Shown here: in pieces, positions 28,115 to 37,923 of the stretch
Position numbering within the stretch: the first letter of the stretch is position 1
How the letters are laid out: each line of letters starts with the position of its first letter
Origin: Mesorhizobium sp. M3A.F.Ca.ET.080.04.2.1
Lineage (GTDB): Bacteria; Pseudomonadota; Alphaproteobacteria; Rhizobiales; Rhizobiaceae
Assembly (NCBI RefSeq): GCF_003952525.1
Contig: NZ_CP034451.1
Location: forward strand, 3,782,001-3,846,000
Direction of reading: 5' to 3'
Length of the DNA: 64,000 bases
Position numbers and translations under genes: made by a program
Notes under the pieces: generated by a model
Database searches by the model: none
The model's input: only the letters and a program-made list of their open reading frames with translations
What the model was told of the DNA's origin: nothing

Positions 28115-28243
28115 ATTGACCCGATGCCTTGGGTTCACTTCGGTTTTTGCAGCAACTTTCGTGTTGTGCAGTAATGCCGGTCGATATTATTGCTCAAGCA
28201 GCACTGGAAATTGGGTGCGACTCCGTTCGGCAAACCCGGCCTT

Positions 28244-28259
28244 TGTCCGAAGCCGGACA
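28244..28259 (-). promoter_or_regulatory. NifA upstream activator site of prxS-rpoN
   Basis: TGTCCGAAGCCGGACA is an exact TGT-N10-ACA with a strongly palindromic core, 130 bp upstream of the prxS -24 element. Confidence 0.82.
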
Positions 28260-28821
28260 CGAATGTCGGAAATAGCCAAACGCCAGGATCTGGGGCGGGT
28301 TAAGAAACGTTGCCGTGGGCACCGGCTTCAGCACAATTGCGCCACGCGAGCATGGCTCCCAGCGTCAATGCCGTGCAGCAGCGAGACGAAGTCACTGCAG
28401 AATATCAACCTCTGCGAAGTCGTTGAAACCCAGCATGTGCGAGCCGTTCGAGGCGCAGATCAAGGCATGCTCGAGGAAGAGCTCGTGCTCTCGGCAGCAA
28501 GTGTTGCGACGTCTGACAAGGATCGTCGCGCTTCAAGGAAAAGAACCTGAATGGTGCACGGCTTGTGAAGGCCGGCGCATGGAAATGGCTGGGCTGATCA
28601 TCCTCCATGAGGGTTGAATGAAGAGCTGGCCCCTATCTCCCTCAGCTGCAACGGGGGGAGGTAGGGCATGTCCGTCTATCGCGCTGGGTAACATTCCTCG
28701 GTGAGGCAATAAGGGGGAGCAATTTCTCATTTCGGCAGACACGACCCAGCTCTCCTTTCATGCGCTGATTCCCCCAAGGGAAATCGCGACTCCAGGCTTC
28801 CTATGCAGCGAATCGCGGTGC
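28260..28821. other. Gene-free stretch between two NifA-controlled promoters
   Basis: About 560 bp. A plus-strand segment near 28420-28460 (PSMCEPFEAQIKA in one frame, LEEELVLSA in the next) faintly resembles the middle of an IS21 IstA transposase. Otherwise no gene is supported. Confidence 0.35.
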
Positions 28822-28837
28822 TGTCCGATGTCCGACA
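28822..28837 (+). promoter_or_regulatory. NifA upstream activator site before the asnB remnant
   Basis: TGTCCGATGTCCGACA is an exact TGT-N10-ACA, 60 bp upstream of the -24 element at 28897. Confidence 0.8.
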
Positions 28838-28896
28838 ATGTCGGATGCGGATCGTAGCTGGGCTAGATCCGTCACTTTGCCTCGATGGTTTCCCAC

Positions 28897-28912
28897 TGGC
28901 CTTATATCTGCT
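28897..28912 (+). promoter_or_regulatory. Sigma-54-type promoter before the asnB remnant
   Basis: TGGCCTTATATCTGCT has GG and GC at correct spacing; -24 reads TGGCCT and -12 CTGC. It lies 25 bp before the CTG where the asnB reading frame begins. Confidence 0.65.
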
Positions 28913-28936
28913 TCGCCCCAAATGCGGCGACATAAC

Positions 28937-29528
28937 CTGTGCGGCATCTGTGAATGGATCGACTTCAATCGAGACCTCGGAGGTCCCGATGCGCGAAGGG
29001 AGCTTGCCGATATGACGGCCACCATAGCGAACCACGGTCCGGACGACGAGGGGACTTGGATCGGCGGGCCTGCGGCGCTGGGACACCACCGCCTGGCAAT
29101 CATCGATATCCAGGGCGGCCGTCAGCCGAGGATGCTCCAGGAGGATGGCCGACCTGACTTGGTGCTCGTCTACACGGGTGAGACTTACAACTACCGCGAG
29201 CTGCGTCAACAGCTGGCCGGCCTAGTCCATCGCATGAACACGAGCAGTGACACCGAGGTGGTGCTGCACCGCCCCCGCGAGTGGGGCTCTTCGGCGGGTA
29301 CACTTTTTTCACGAAATCCGTGAATGTTTCTCGCGACATCATCCCGCAATCGGTGGTGCAGCGGGTGAAGAGCCCGTATCCGGCTATCCAGAATGCCGCC
29401 TACGACAAAATACTACGTACGCGGTTCACTGCGATGCTGGACGACCTAGTGCCGGCAGTGGCACCGCTGTTGTCCGTCGACAGGTCCCGCGCTTGCTCGG
29501 TGCGACCAACAACCTTAAGCGCTAGGGC
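28937..29528 (+). pseudogene. asnB: Glutamine-dependent asparagine synthetase, internally deleted
   Basis: The N-terminal glutaminase domain is recognisable: CGICEWIDF with the nucleophile Cys next to the start, NHGPDDEGTWIGGPAALGHHRLAI, and YNYRELRQQL, then SDTEVVLH and REWG. Immediately afterwards, in another frame (from about 29281), comes GGYTFFTKSVNVSRDIIPQS and VVQRVKSPYPAIQNAAYDKIL, which is the extreme C-terminal part of AsnB. The ATP-dependent synthetase domain, several hundred residues, is missing. The codon before the catalytic Cys is CTG where an ATG is expected. The gene is dead, but a NifA site and a sigma-54-type promoter are still in place upstream. Confidence 0.82.
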
Positions 29529-29751
29529 GTAACCTGACCCTGCAAGATCTCCTCACCGACTATAAGGTGCGCCTCACGATCTGAGACGATGGGACAGGAT
29601 GGCTAAGGAGGTGCGCCGTCTTGCATGCCCCGCCACCGAGGCGAACCCTCTTGGCTACGCGCGCCACAGCGACGCTCCATATCGTCAGGCCTGCGTCTCA
29701 TGCTCAGATGAGCCGGTATTTGGCTCTCTCATCAGCAAACCGAGAGAGCCC

Positions 29752-30075
29752 ATGCCAAGACGGAAGCAAGCAAGACGAACGAGCGTCAGAGATATCCTGC
29801 GCCTGACCCATAAACAGGGCAGTCCGGTGGGCCAGGTGGCAGAGCAACTGAGGTTCGGCAAGACTTCGGCTTCCACCTATCTGCGGGCGCTGGAGACGGG
29901 CTGTCGTGCAGGCCCTGCATGCGGCTTTGAGGACGATGCGATGTTGAAACACCGTCTGTTGCGCCGAATCGGCCGTCGGCCACACGTTGGGTCGTCATCA
30001 GGTTCTCGACAGCTTGCCGGTGTCAAATCCAAACCGTGGTCGGCGATCCCCACCAGGGTGGGAAGGCAGCGCTGA
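29752..30075 (+). mobile_element. IS21-family IstA N-terminal remnant
   Basis: MPRRKQARRTSVRDILRLTH, then a helix-turn-helix (VAEQLRFGKTSASTYLRAL), is the start of an IstA transposase; the integrase core is missing and the frame runs into unrelated sequence. A perfect 9-bp inverted repeat (GGCTCTCTC at 29722-29730 and GAGAGAGCC at 29742-29750) directly precedes the ATG. Confidence 0.7.
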
Positions 30076-30155
30076 TATAGCCGAACGTCGATCAAGTCAC
30101 GATCAACTATTGCCTCATGTCACATGCCCTGCGGGACTGAAAAACGGAGAAGAAC

Positions 30156-31271
30156 ATGTGCGATGCAAAACTGAAGACCGTGCTTTCGCTTTTTTCGCCG
30201 GTGGCCAGCAAATTAGATGCTCTCTCGTCCAACGGACCAGCGACGGATGCAAATTGCGTTAAGCTAAATACGAACGAGAACCCGTTTCCGTTGCCGAAGA
30301 GCGTAATGCAAAGTGCAATTGCTGCGATCGAACACCAGTATCTTTATCCGGAAGACGACAATCTCAGCTTAAGGGCAGCTGCCTCCGATGCTTACGGATT
30401 TTCCAAAGATCAGGTGATTGCCGGCAACGGTTCGTCGGAGCTGCTCGGACTCATCTACAGAGCTTTCCTCGCCCCAGGAGATAGAGTGGCGATGCTGTCG
30501 CCCGGATTTTCGTTCAACCGTAAACTTGCCATGTTGCAGGGTGCCGAGTTTCTCGAAATCGCATCGAGCGAAGCTCATCCCCTGCCGATAGAAAAACTGC
30601 TGTCCGGCCCCGCAAAAGACGCGAAGTTCATTCTGTTGGCTAATCCGAACAATCCGACCGGAACATTCGTGCCGGTGGCCGAAATCGAACGCCTTGTGGA
30701 GCAAGCAGATCGCTTGGTCGTCTTGGATGAGGCCTACGTTGACTTCGCACCCGACAATGCCCTGCGCCTCGTCAATAGACATCCGAATCTTTTGATCTTG
30801 AGGACTTTTTCAAAGAGCTATGCTGCTGCTGGCGTGCGAGTCGGCTTCGGTTTCGGTCACCCAGAAATCATTGGCAGGCTGCGCAACATCCAGAATGTCT
30901 TCAACATGAACGTGATCGGGCAGGCGGTCGGGAAAAGCATTCTTGCGCATCGCCACGCCTACGAAGAGAACCACAGGCACATCAAGCATGAACGACAGCG
31001 AGTGACCCTGGCGCTGTTGCAACTTGGCTTTTCCGTAACACCCTCCCACGCAAACTTTTTGCTGGCCCGTGTGCCGGCGGGACAGGAGGGCTCATGCTGG
31101 CAAGCCGCGTTGAAAGAGCAGGCGATCCTCATCGCCAGCTTTCCTGACGTAGATTTGAAGAACTGTATTCGCGTCAGCATTGGCACCACAGAGCAGATGG
31201 ACAAATTCCTTGCTGCCGCCAAACGCGTCTGTATGAGCTTTAAGAAGAATCGCGGTGTGCACAAGCATTAA
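30156..31271 (+). CDS. Histidinol-phosphate-type aminotransferase (HisC family)
   Basis: PLP-dependent class I/II aminotransferase of the HisC type, 371 residues. Visible motifs: LNTNENPFPLP substrate loop near 33-43, NGSSELLGLIYRAF near 84-97, LLANPNNPTGTFVP near 155-168, the DEAYVDF segment near 192-198, and the PLP-lysine motif LRTFSKSYAAAGVRVGF near 215-231. Start ATG 30156 follows CGGAGAAGAAC. It is not in a his operon; a luciferase-like monooxygenase gene follows 94 bp later. It may act on a specialised amino acid or imidazole compound rather than in histidine synthesis. Confidence 0.88.
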   Translation: MCDAKLKTVLSLFSPVASKLDALSSNGPATDANCVKLNTNENPFPLPKSVMQSAIAAIEHQYLYPEDDNLSLRAAASDAYGFSKDQVIAGNGSSELLGLIYRAFLAPGDRVAMLSPGFSFNRKLAMLQGAEFLEIASSEAHPLPIEKLLSGPAKDAKFILLANPNNPTGTFVPVAEIERLVEQADRLVVLDEAYVDFAPDNALRLVNRHPNLLILRTFSKSYAAAGVRVGFGFGHPEIIGRLRNIQNVFNMNVIGQAVGKSILAHRHAYEENHRHIKHERQRVTLALLQLGFSVTPSHANFLLARVPAGQEGSCWQAALKEQAILIASFPDVDLKNCIRVSIGTTEQMDKFLAAAKRVCMSFKKNRGVHKH

Positions 31272-31365
31272 GTCAATTCACATTAAGCGCCAAGTAATAG
31301 GTGCTGATATGTCGCCAGCTATGATGATTAGCGAATAAATAATAGGTAATTTGGAGAACAATTAA

Positions 31366-32400
31366 TTGAAGAAAATTTCCGCTTCGGGCCTGACCTTCGG
31401 CATCTTCGATCATCTGGACGAAAACGGCGATGACATCGCACAACAATATGCAGATCGGCTGAGCCTAGCAGAAGCGTGCGATGGCTATGGCTTTTATGCG
31501 TATCATCTCGCCGAGCACCACTGTACGCCGCATGGCAGAGGTCCATCACCGAATTTGTTCTTAGCGAGCGTCGCCCAGCGAACCCGCAGTCTTCGTGTTG
31601 GTCCCATGGTAATGCTACTTGCGCTCTATCATCCGCTGCGTGCCTTCGAGGAGATCTGCATGCTTGATCAGTTGAGCGGCGGCAGGCTTGAACTCGGCAT
31701 AGGGCGCGGCTCTGCTCCCACTGAATTGGGATACTTCGGGGTTGCTGTAGAAGCAGCACCAGAACAGTATGCGGAGGCCAGTGAGATTCTCATCAATGCG
31801 ATGAAAGGCGGGACGCTTTCTTATCAGGGCCGCCACTTTGAGTTGAAAGATGTTCCGCTGACGTTGAGACCTCACCAATATCCCCATCCGCCGACATGGA
31901 TCGCCACCAATCGACCCGAGCCGGCTAGCTGGGCCGCTGCGAATGGGGCAAACATCGCCTGCGTCGGACCTTCCACTTCTGTTCGCAGCGTTACCGACGC
32001 GTTCCGCGCCGCCCGAATTCACGATGCTGACATTGGCCAGCAAGCGCCATTTCTTGGATTGCTCCGAATGGTGGTGATAGGGCGTTCTGAAACAGATGCG
32101 TATTTGCTCGCAGCACCTGCCTATGAACGATGGCTCAATAGCTTCAAATTTCTATACGAACTAAATGCCATTTCCACTCCACCAAACTTGCCTTTGAACT
32201 TCGATGCAGCAATTGAAAGTGAATTGTGCGTCGTGGGAACGGCAGATTCTGTCCGAAAAGCTCTCCTTGATCAGCTGGAAGAGGCAGGTGCTAATTATCT
32301 TCTGTGTCAACTGGCATTTGGGGATTTGCCGCTGGATGCCTCACTATACACCGCATCGGCCATTCGATCCGAAATCATGGCTCGAGTTGCCGCATCGTGA
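31366..32400 (+). CDS. Second luciferase-like flavin monooxygenase
   Basis: LLM-family flavin monooxygenase of 344 residues with TTG start behind TTGGAGAACAATTAA. Features: GLTFGIFDHLDENGDDIAQQ, YHLAEHHCTPHGRGPSPNLF, GGRLELGIGRGSAPTELGYF near 102-121, and PPTWIATNRPEPASWAAANG. It is a paralogue of, but clearly distinct from, the y4vJ-like protein. Its leader is AT-rich. It likely forms a pair with the upstream aminotransferase. A strong hairpin follows its stop. Confidence 0.88.
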   Translation: MKKISASGLTFGIFDHLDENGDDIAQQYADRLSLAEACDGYGFYAYHLAEHHCTPHGRGPSPNLFLASVAQRTRSLRVGPMVMLLALYHPLRAFEEICMLDQLSGGRLELGIGRGSAPTELGYFGVAVEAAPEQYAEASEILINAMKGGTLSYQGRHFELKDVPLTLRPHQYPHPPTWIATNRPEPASWAAANGANIACVGPSTSVRSVTDAFRAARIHDADIGQQAPFLGLLRMVVIGRSETDAYLLAAPAYERWLNSFKFLYELNAISTPPNLPLNFDAAIESELCVVGTADSVRKALLDQLEEAGANYLLCQLAFGDLPLDASLYTASAIRSEIMARVAAS

Positions 32401-32416
32401 ATCCGTCGTGTGATTG

Positions 32417-32442
32417 GAGGAGCAGCGGCAGCGCTGCTCCTC
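32417..32442 (+). terminator. Hairpin after the monooxygenase gene
   Basis: An 11-bp perfect stem (GAGGAGCAGCG / CGCTGCTCCTC) with a GCAG loop begins 17 bp after the stop codon. No T-run follows. Confidence 0.6.
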
Positions 32443-32644
32443 ATTGCGAAACGGTTGTGGGGGCCGGACTCCTGTCAGGTGTAAACCATTGGAGCACGTC
32501 CTATCTGATCCAGGTCATATCCTGCGGCTTTGAAGTAGTTGGCACATTCGGCTGGGGTGAAGAGGTCGACGACCGCGCCGAGGCCTTGCCCCTCTGATCT
32601 AATCCGGTTTGAAGTTCGTTCTGGCCCATCCAGAGGATCAGGAC

Positions 32645-32911
32645 ATGAAACGCAGCCGCTTCTCTGAAGAGCAGATCATCGGAATTTTGAAGAAACACGA
32701 GGCCGGGGTATCGGTTGGCGATCTGTGCCGCAAGCACGGGGTCAGCGACGCCTCGATCTACAATTGGAAGGCCCGCTTCGGCGGGATGGATGTCACCGAG
32801 GCTCGGCGACCTGAAGGGCTGGAGGACGAGAACACGCGCCTGAAGCGGCTTCTGGCCGACGCCATGCTCGACAATGCCGCGTTGAAGGACCTTGTGGGAA
32901 AGAAATGGTGA
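32645..32911 (+). mobile_element. IS3-family OrfA
   Basis: 88-residue helix-turn-helix protein (SEEQIIGILKKHEAGVSVGD, KHGVSDASIYNWKARFGG) with a C-terminal leucine zipper segment ENTRLKRLLADAMLDNAALK. Typical OrfA of the IS407 group of IS3. It overlaps orfB by 7 bp, the usual site for programmed frameshifting. Imperfect related sequences (TTGCCCC with TTTGA and GTTCG) occur at about 32588-32615 and, inverted, near 33805-33835, marking the probable ends. Confidence 0.88.
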
Positions 32912-33851
32912 CGCCCGCCGCCAAGCGGAAAGCTGTCGCTCGCCTGAAGGAAGGCTTCGGGATGAGCAAACGGCGGGCGTGTAAAGCCATCGGCTGTTGC
33001 CGCATGACGGTTCGCTACCAGACCAGCAGGCCGGACGACCGGGAGGTTCGCGAGCGGATGAAGGCGATCGCGCAGGAGCGTCGCCGGTTCGGCTACCGGC
33101 GTCTTCTCGTGATGCTGAGGCGGGAGGGCCTGGTCGTGAACCACAAGAAGCTGTTCCGGCTCTATCGGGAGGAGAAGCTCGCCGTTCGCCGCCGTGGCGG
33201 CCGCAAGCGGGCGATCGGGACCAGGGCGCCAATGCTGGTGCCGCTGAGGCCCGACGAGTGCTGGTCGCTCGACTTCGTATCGGACCAGCTCACCGACGGG
33301 CGCCGCTTCCGCATCCTGGCCGTCGTCGACGACTGCACGAGACAGTGCCTGGCACTCATCGTTGATACGTCTCTCTCGGGCATGCGGGTTGCCCGCGAAT
33401 TGGACCGGCTCATCACTAGCGCGGCCGGCCCAGGATGATCGTCAGCGACAATGGCAGCGAGTTCACCTCGAACGCCATCCTCTCCTGGGCGGATCAGAAC
33501 CGCGTCGAATGGCATTACATTGCGCCCGGCAAGCCGATGCAGAATGGCTTCATCGAGAGCTTCAACGGCCGACTGCGCGATGAACTGCTCAACGAGACGC
33601 TGTTCACCTCGCTGGCTCAGGCGCGCGTAGCCATCGCCCTGTGGCACGCCGACTACAACACCGCGCGGCCGCACTCCCAAATCGCCTGGCAGACCCCGGC
33701 CAAGTTCGCCAGCACCTTCAATCCGCGACGGTCGCTCGCGCTGCGCTATGCCAAAGGCTCCGCGCCAGCGCCCGTCGCTTCACCCGCCCAGCAGGGCACA
33801 ACCCACGCCGGAAACGAACTCAAAACTGCTGGGGCAACGTCAGTCCCATAG
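32905..33851 (+). pseudogene. IS3-family OrfB transposase, frameshifted
   Basis: The first part (to 33438) has the KRRACKAIGCCRMTVRYQ region and the first catalytic Asp in WSLDFVSDQL. One base is missing near 33420-33432, and the rest continues from 33435 in another frame with [15 protein letters not shown] (second Asp) and [16 protein letters not shown] (Glu). The transposase is therefore inactive unless the shift is bypassed. Confidence 0.85.
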
Positions 33852-33955
33852 AGCCTTGATGGTCGGCCTTTGCTCGCAGCAGCGCCTTAGGTTGGGCGAA
33901 GGCGTTCTCAATCGGATTGAAGTCGGGACTGTAGGGCGGCAGGTAGAGCAGGCTC
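33850..33955 (-). mobile_element. IS630-family transposase C-terminal fragment
   Basis: The minus strand encodes QASLLYLPPYSPDFNPIENA followed by FAQPKALLRAKA, the C-terminal DDE part of an IS630-type transposase. It abuts the right end of the IS3 element, so the IS3 probably landed in or next to it. Confidence 0.82.
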
Positions 33956-34471
33956 GCCTGCGGCCTCAATCGCGCCGCGCAGGGTTCTCCAGGCGGATGT
34001 CGCCAATGTCAAATTTGCTGGCATCCATGTCGCCCTCGCTTTCTGGTTCGAGATCGGAAAATCGCCGAATAATCAGCACATCAACCTGCGCCTGAAGGAG
34101 CTCACTGCCACTTTCGGCTGGCGGGGTGTGCCGCCCCACAATTAGAATGTCAATTGTCGTGCCAACCGCACAAGCGAAGGCCAGAAAGCCAACATGTGTT
34201 CTGCGGCTTAATTAAGAGTCAGCCGATGTCGGCCGAACATCACCTTGTCTCGAAGTCGACGATCCGACAGCAGATTGCGAAAGTTGGCGCGATGCGAAAC
34301 AAACTGCTGAAGCGCTCAACTTTTATTGATCACGCGTGTTGGACGCGACGCACTCCCGTTCCAATCGGGCTGAGCGCAAATTCTCCCGGTTCACAAAACT
34401 GAGTCGCTGGAGTAGTGGGGGCGCAGAGAAATCTCCGGTCGCAGCCTTACCCGGTCAAAACAAGGATACCA
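33956..34471. other. Gap between IS remnants and queC
   Basis: 516 bp. A plus-strand frame ending at 34145 gives GIHVALAFWFEIGKSPNNQH and then INLRLKEL, which looks like the tail of a real but unrecognised gene. No promoter for queC was identified. Confidence 0.35.
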
Positions 34472-35173
34472 ATGATGAAGACTCTCGCCGTCTGCTCTGG
34501 CGGATTGGACTCCGTTTCCCTTGCTCACATGGTGGCAGCGGAGCACGAACTCACCGGCCTTCTATCTTTCGACTATGGCCAACGGCACAGGAAGGAATTG
34601 GGCTTCGCCGCTCTTTGCGCGCAGCGACTGAAGGTCCCGCACCAGATCATCGACATCGGCGAAATTGGCCGTGGCCTTTCCGGCTCAGCGCTGACTAGCA
34701 GTATCGACGTGCCGGACGGCCACTACGCCGAAGACACGATGAAGATTACGGTGGTGCCGAACCGCAATGCCATCATGTTGGCAATCGCCTTCGGTCTCGC
34801 CGCCGCCCACAGCGCCGAAGCGGTGGCGGCGGCCGTGCATGGTGGGGACCATTTCATCTATCCCGATTGCCGTCCGGCCTTCATTGAAGCTTTCCAGACA
34901 ATGCAAGACCGCGCGCTCGACGGCTATGCGCAGATACGCCTCTATGCACCGTATGTGAATCTCGGAAAAGCTGACATTGTTGCGGATGGCGCAAGATACG
35001 GCACCCCGTTTGCTGAGACCTGGTCCTGTTACAAGGGCGGCGTGCGTCACTGCGGACGATGCGGGACCTGCGTCGAGCGGCGCGAAGCGTTCCATCTCGC
35101 CGGGCACGCTGATCCCACCGACTACGAGGACGCCGATTTCTGGCTTGAGGCGCTGCGCAGGAGGCGCGCGTAA
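34472..35173 (+). CDS. queC: 7-cyano-7-deazaguanine (preQ0) synthase QueC
   Basis: ATP-dependent enzyme that converts 7-carboxy-7-deazaguanine and ammonia to preQ0. The 233-residue product starts MMKTLAVCSGGLDSVSLAHM with the PP-loop SGGLDS. The zinc-binding cysteines CYKGGVRHCGRCGTC are near 193-207. ATG 34472 follows AAGGA. Its last base overlaps the queD ATG (GTAATG), so queC-queD are coupled. Co-located with queD and queE; queF and tgt are not in the window. Confidence 0.95.
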   Translation: MMKTLAVCSGGLDSVSLAHMVAAEHELTGLLSFDYGQRHRKELGFAALCAQRLKVPHQIIDIGEIGRGLSGSALTSSIDVPDGHYAEDTMKITVVPNRNAIMLAIAFGLAAAHSAEAVAAAVHGGDHFIYPDCRPAFIEAFQTMQDRALDGYAQIRLYAPYVNLGKADIVADGARYGTPFAETWSCYKGGVRHCGRCGTCVERREAFHLAGHADPTDYEDADFWLEALRRRRA

Positions 35174-35529
35174 TGTTCCACATCACCAAGGAATTCCACT
35201 TCTCGGCCTCGCATCAGCTCACCTCCTTGCCTCCCAACCATCAATGCGCGCGCCTGCACGGGCATAACTATGTCGTCGTAGTGGAGCTGTCGGCCAAGGA
35301 ACTGGACGCCCACGGCTTCGTGCGCGACTATCACGATCTGGCGCCGCTCAAACGCTACATTGACGAGAGCTTCGACCATCGGCACCTCAACGACGTGCTG
35401 GGACATGAGAAGGTCACGGCGGAATGCCTGGCCAGACATTTCTATGAATGGTGCAAGGCACGTCTGCCGCAGACCGCGGCCGTGCGCGTTAGCGAAACAC
35501 CGAAAACTTGGGCGGAATACCGTCCGTGA
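35173..35529 (+). CDS. queD: 6-carboxy-tetrahydropterin synthase QueD
   Basis: Converts dihydroneopterin triphosphate to 6-carboxy-tetrahydropterin. 118 residues. Zinc ligands are the His in FSASHQL (about 13) and HGHNYVV (about 32-34), and the active-site Cys is in [10 protein letters not shown]. The EFHFSASH start and the [11 protein letters not shown] segment are typical. Overlaps queC and lies just upstream of queE. Confidence 0.95.
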   Translation: MFHITKEFHFSASHQLTSLPPNHQCARLHGHNYVVVVELSAKELDAHGFVRDYHDLAPLKRYIDESFDHRHLNDVLGHEKVTAECLARHFYEWCKARLPQTAAVRVSETPKTWAEYRP

Positions 35530-35534
35530 CCGAC

Positions 35535-36260
35535 ATGCATCCCGCAATCCGTGTGAGCGAGATATTCGGGCCGACTATCCAGGGCGAGGGCGTGCTCATC
35601 GGCTTGCCGACGGTGTTCATCAGAACCGGCGGATGTGATTATCGCTGTTCATGGTGCGACAGCCTTCACGCGGTGGACAATCAGTATCGCCATGAATGGC
35701 TACCGATGCCGATCGATGCCGTGTGGCAAACCGTCCATGCGCTTTCCGGCGGCAGGCCGGTTATGGTCTCCTTGTCAGGCGGCAACCCGGCCATTCAGCC
35801 GTTCGGTCCCCTCATAGAACGCGGCCATCGCGAGGGCTATCGTTTTGCACTGGAAACGCAGGGTTCCGTGGTGAGGGAGTGGTTTGCGGATCTTGACGTG
35901 CTGACCCTTAGCCCAAAGCCGCCGTCCAGCGAGATGACCACCCGTTGGGCTGCGTTTGATGCATGCCTCGAAGCGGCGCAAGAGAAGCCGCAAATCGTGC
36001 TCAAGCTCGTCGTTTTCGACGAGAGTGACTATGCCTACGCCAAAGAAGTCGCGGCGAGATATCCGCACCTTCCGATCTATCTGCAACCCGGCAATCACAC
36101 GCCGCCGCGCCCTGGCAGTGAAGACGCCTCTGTCGACTTGGACGGAATAATGATGCGAATGGAATGGCTTGTCGAAAGGGTGACTAGCGACAGGTGGTTC
36201 GAAGCCCGCGTGTTGCCGCAGCTGCACGTTCTGCTTTGGGGTAACAAGAGGGCGGTCTAG
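35535..36260 (+). CDS. queE: 7-carboxy-7-deazaguanine synthase QueE
   Basis: Radical SAM enzyme of the preQ0 pathway. 241 residues from ATG 35535 (an in-frame start at 35508 is possible). N-terminal [16 protein letters not shown], then the SAM cluster CDYRCSWC (C-X3-C-X2-C) near residues 34-41, and [12 protein letters not shown] in the substrate region. The last 220 bp of the gene are repeated in degenerate form at 37924-38124. Confidence 0.94.
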   Translation: MHPAIRVSEIFGPTIQGEGVLIGLPTVFIRTGGCDYRCSWCDSLHAVDNQYRHEWLPMPIDAVWQTVHALSGGRPVMVSLSGGNPAIQPFGPLIERGHREGYRFALETQGSVVREWFADLDVLTLSPKPPSSEMTTRWAAFDACLEAAQEKPQIVLKLVVFDESDYAYAKEVAARYPHLPIYLQPGNHTPPRPGSEDASVDLDGIMMRMEWLVERVTSDRWFEARVLPQLHVLLWGNKRAV

Positions 36261-37030
36261 TCTGCGGCTTGCGTCGCACCGGAAGGCCGGGCTCCAACGG
36301 CTTGGCAGGCTCTCTTCGCGTGCCGAGTACAGCCGAGCTTTGTTCGCGTCAGCGGTCTCGCGATTGTGCGGCTGGAAACCGCCCGGACACCCCGCTGCCG
36401 GCGTGTGTCACCTTGACTCCGATGAGCTGTCGTCACGCAAAGTTGAAATCCGCAAGAACTGGCCTTCTCGCCCCACCTGCTCCGTCGCAAGCACGTCATC
36501 CCCTCATCCTTGTCCAGCTCTTATCGATGTATCTCATTGTCCGGCCTGACGCACGACTGTCAGCATGGGAATGCATCCATTGCGCAAATGCCTTCCATAA
36601 AGAAGATCGATTTCCTCACTGGCCCAACGTGAAATATAGCAACGTTTTCGTGGCGTGGGTCGGCTGCGTCGGGAGTAGCGATGAAAACGTATTAGGGTCG
36701 CCTGCGTCTCCTTGGGCAGCGAGTGTAAAGTATAGCGATGCGGCCTCCGGCGCGAACGGCAGCCGCGCAGTGATCACCTTCGCCTGTGCCTTTGCGGCGG
36801 GGGTCAAGCGCTGGTCTGCTCAAATTTTTTATCGTTTAGCTGGTTGAAACTGCTCCCGTTGCGGGCTGCAGAAGCCGGCCAGCCGAGAAACGGCAGCCGC
36901 ACTTATGAAAGCACGCCAAGGCATGCGGGCATCTATCAGTTGCAAAGGACAATACTGGCCGCGCCGATTGGCCATCACGCGTCCATTAGGGCAGCCACCA
37001 ACATCAGTTCGCAAGAGGAGCAAAAGTAAT
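36261..37030. other. Gap between queE and the carbonic anhydrase gene
   Basis: 770 bp with no convincing gene on either strand. No clear -24/-12 element or TGT-N10-ACA site was found ahead of the carbonic anhydrase gene. Confidence 0.45.
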
Positions 37031-37783
37031 ATGTATCGTCGTCACCTGATCAAAGGGTTGGTTGCGCTCGGCGCATGCCGGATTTGCGTTCAAGCCGCCC
37101 AAGCGACCAGTGCCCATTGGGGGTACACCGGTCCGGTCGGACCGGAGCACTGGGCTGATCTGGATAAGGAAAATTTCGTATGCTCTGCCGGCACGCAGCA
37201 ATCGCCGATCAATATCAACAGCGCGGTCAAGGCGGATATCCCGCATATCGCCATCGGCTGGCACAAGGGCGGCGGCAATATGGTGAACAACGGCCACACC
37301 ATTCAAATCAATATGCCACAAGGCAGCACGCTGACCCGCAGCGATCGTGTCTACGAACTGGTACAGTTCCATTTCCATGCGCCAAGCGAACATCACGTGG
37401 CGGGCAAGAGCTTCCCGATGGAGGTGCATTTCGTTCACAAGGACACGCAAAGTGGTACTCTGGGCGTGCTGGGCGTCTTTTTAACGCCCGGCGCGACAAA
37501 TGCCAGCTTTGCTGCCCTTGCTGCGGCCTTTCCCGAACTGCCGAATGGGGAGGTGACGATCGACGAGGTGAATCCCAACTGGCTTCTGCCAGCCTCGCTT
37601 GGCTATTGGACTTATGAGGGCTCACTGACGACGCCGCCGTGCACCGAAAACGTCGAGTGGATGGTGGCGATGGAACCGGTTGACGTTGATCCGGCAGACA
37701 TCCAGCGATTTGCCTCCCTCTACCCGTCGAACGCGCGCCCTATTCATTCACCCAATCGACGCTTCATCCTGCGCCAGAGTTGA
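37031..37783 (+). CDS. Periplasmic alpha-type carbonic anhydrase
   Basis: Zinc enzyme hydrating CO2; 250 residues with an N-terminal signal sequence (MYRRHLIKGLVALGACRICV and on to about residue 26). Zinc histidines are in VQFHFHAPSEHH (two) and MEVHFVH (one); LTTPPCTENVEW is the family C-terminal active-site loop. M. loti R7A carries an alpha-carbonic anhydrase on its symbiosis island that is expressed in nodules, and this gene fits that description. Start ATG 37031 follows AGAGGAGC. It sits between queE and the broken second copy of the queE 3' end. Confidence 0.95.
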   Translation: MYRRHLIKGLVALGACRICVQAAQATSAHWGYTGPVGPEHWADLDKENFVCSAGTQQSPININSAVKADIPHIAIGWHKGGGNMVNNGHTIQINMPQGSTLTRSDRVYELVQFHFHAPSEHHVAGKSFPMEVHFVHKDTQSGTLGVLGVFLTPGATNASFAALAAAFPELPNGEVTIDEVNPNWLLPASLGYWTYEGSLTTPPCTENVEWMVAMEPVDVDPADIQRFASLYPSNARPIHSPNRRFILRQS

Positions 37784-37923
37784 GCGCCGCCCCAGCGGTT
37801 CCGCACGGTCCAACATTCTTGGCACAAGTTGGCGCGAAGCCTCCTCTTCCGGTCTGGCGGTCTGACGGCGCTCCCCAAGCTGGCTAGTCTAAATGATAGG
37901 GATTCGGTGCCGACACCACTCGT

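Noticed and set aside
34155..34175. NifA site ahead of queC
   Set aside because: TGT-N12-ACA spacing and no -24/-12 element follows.
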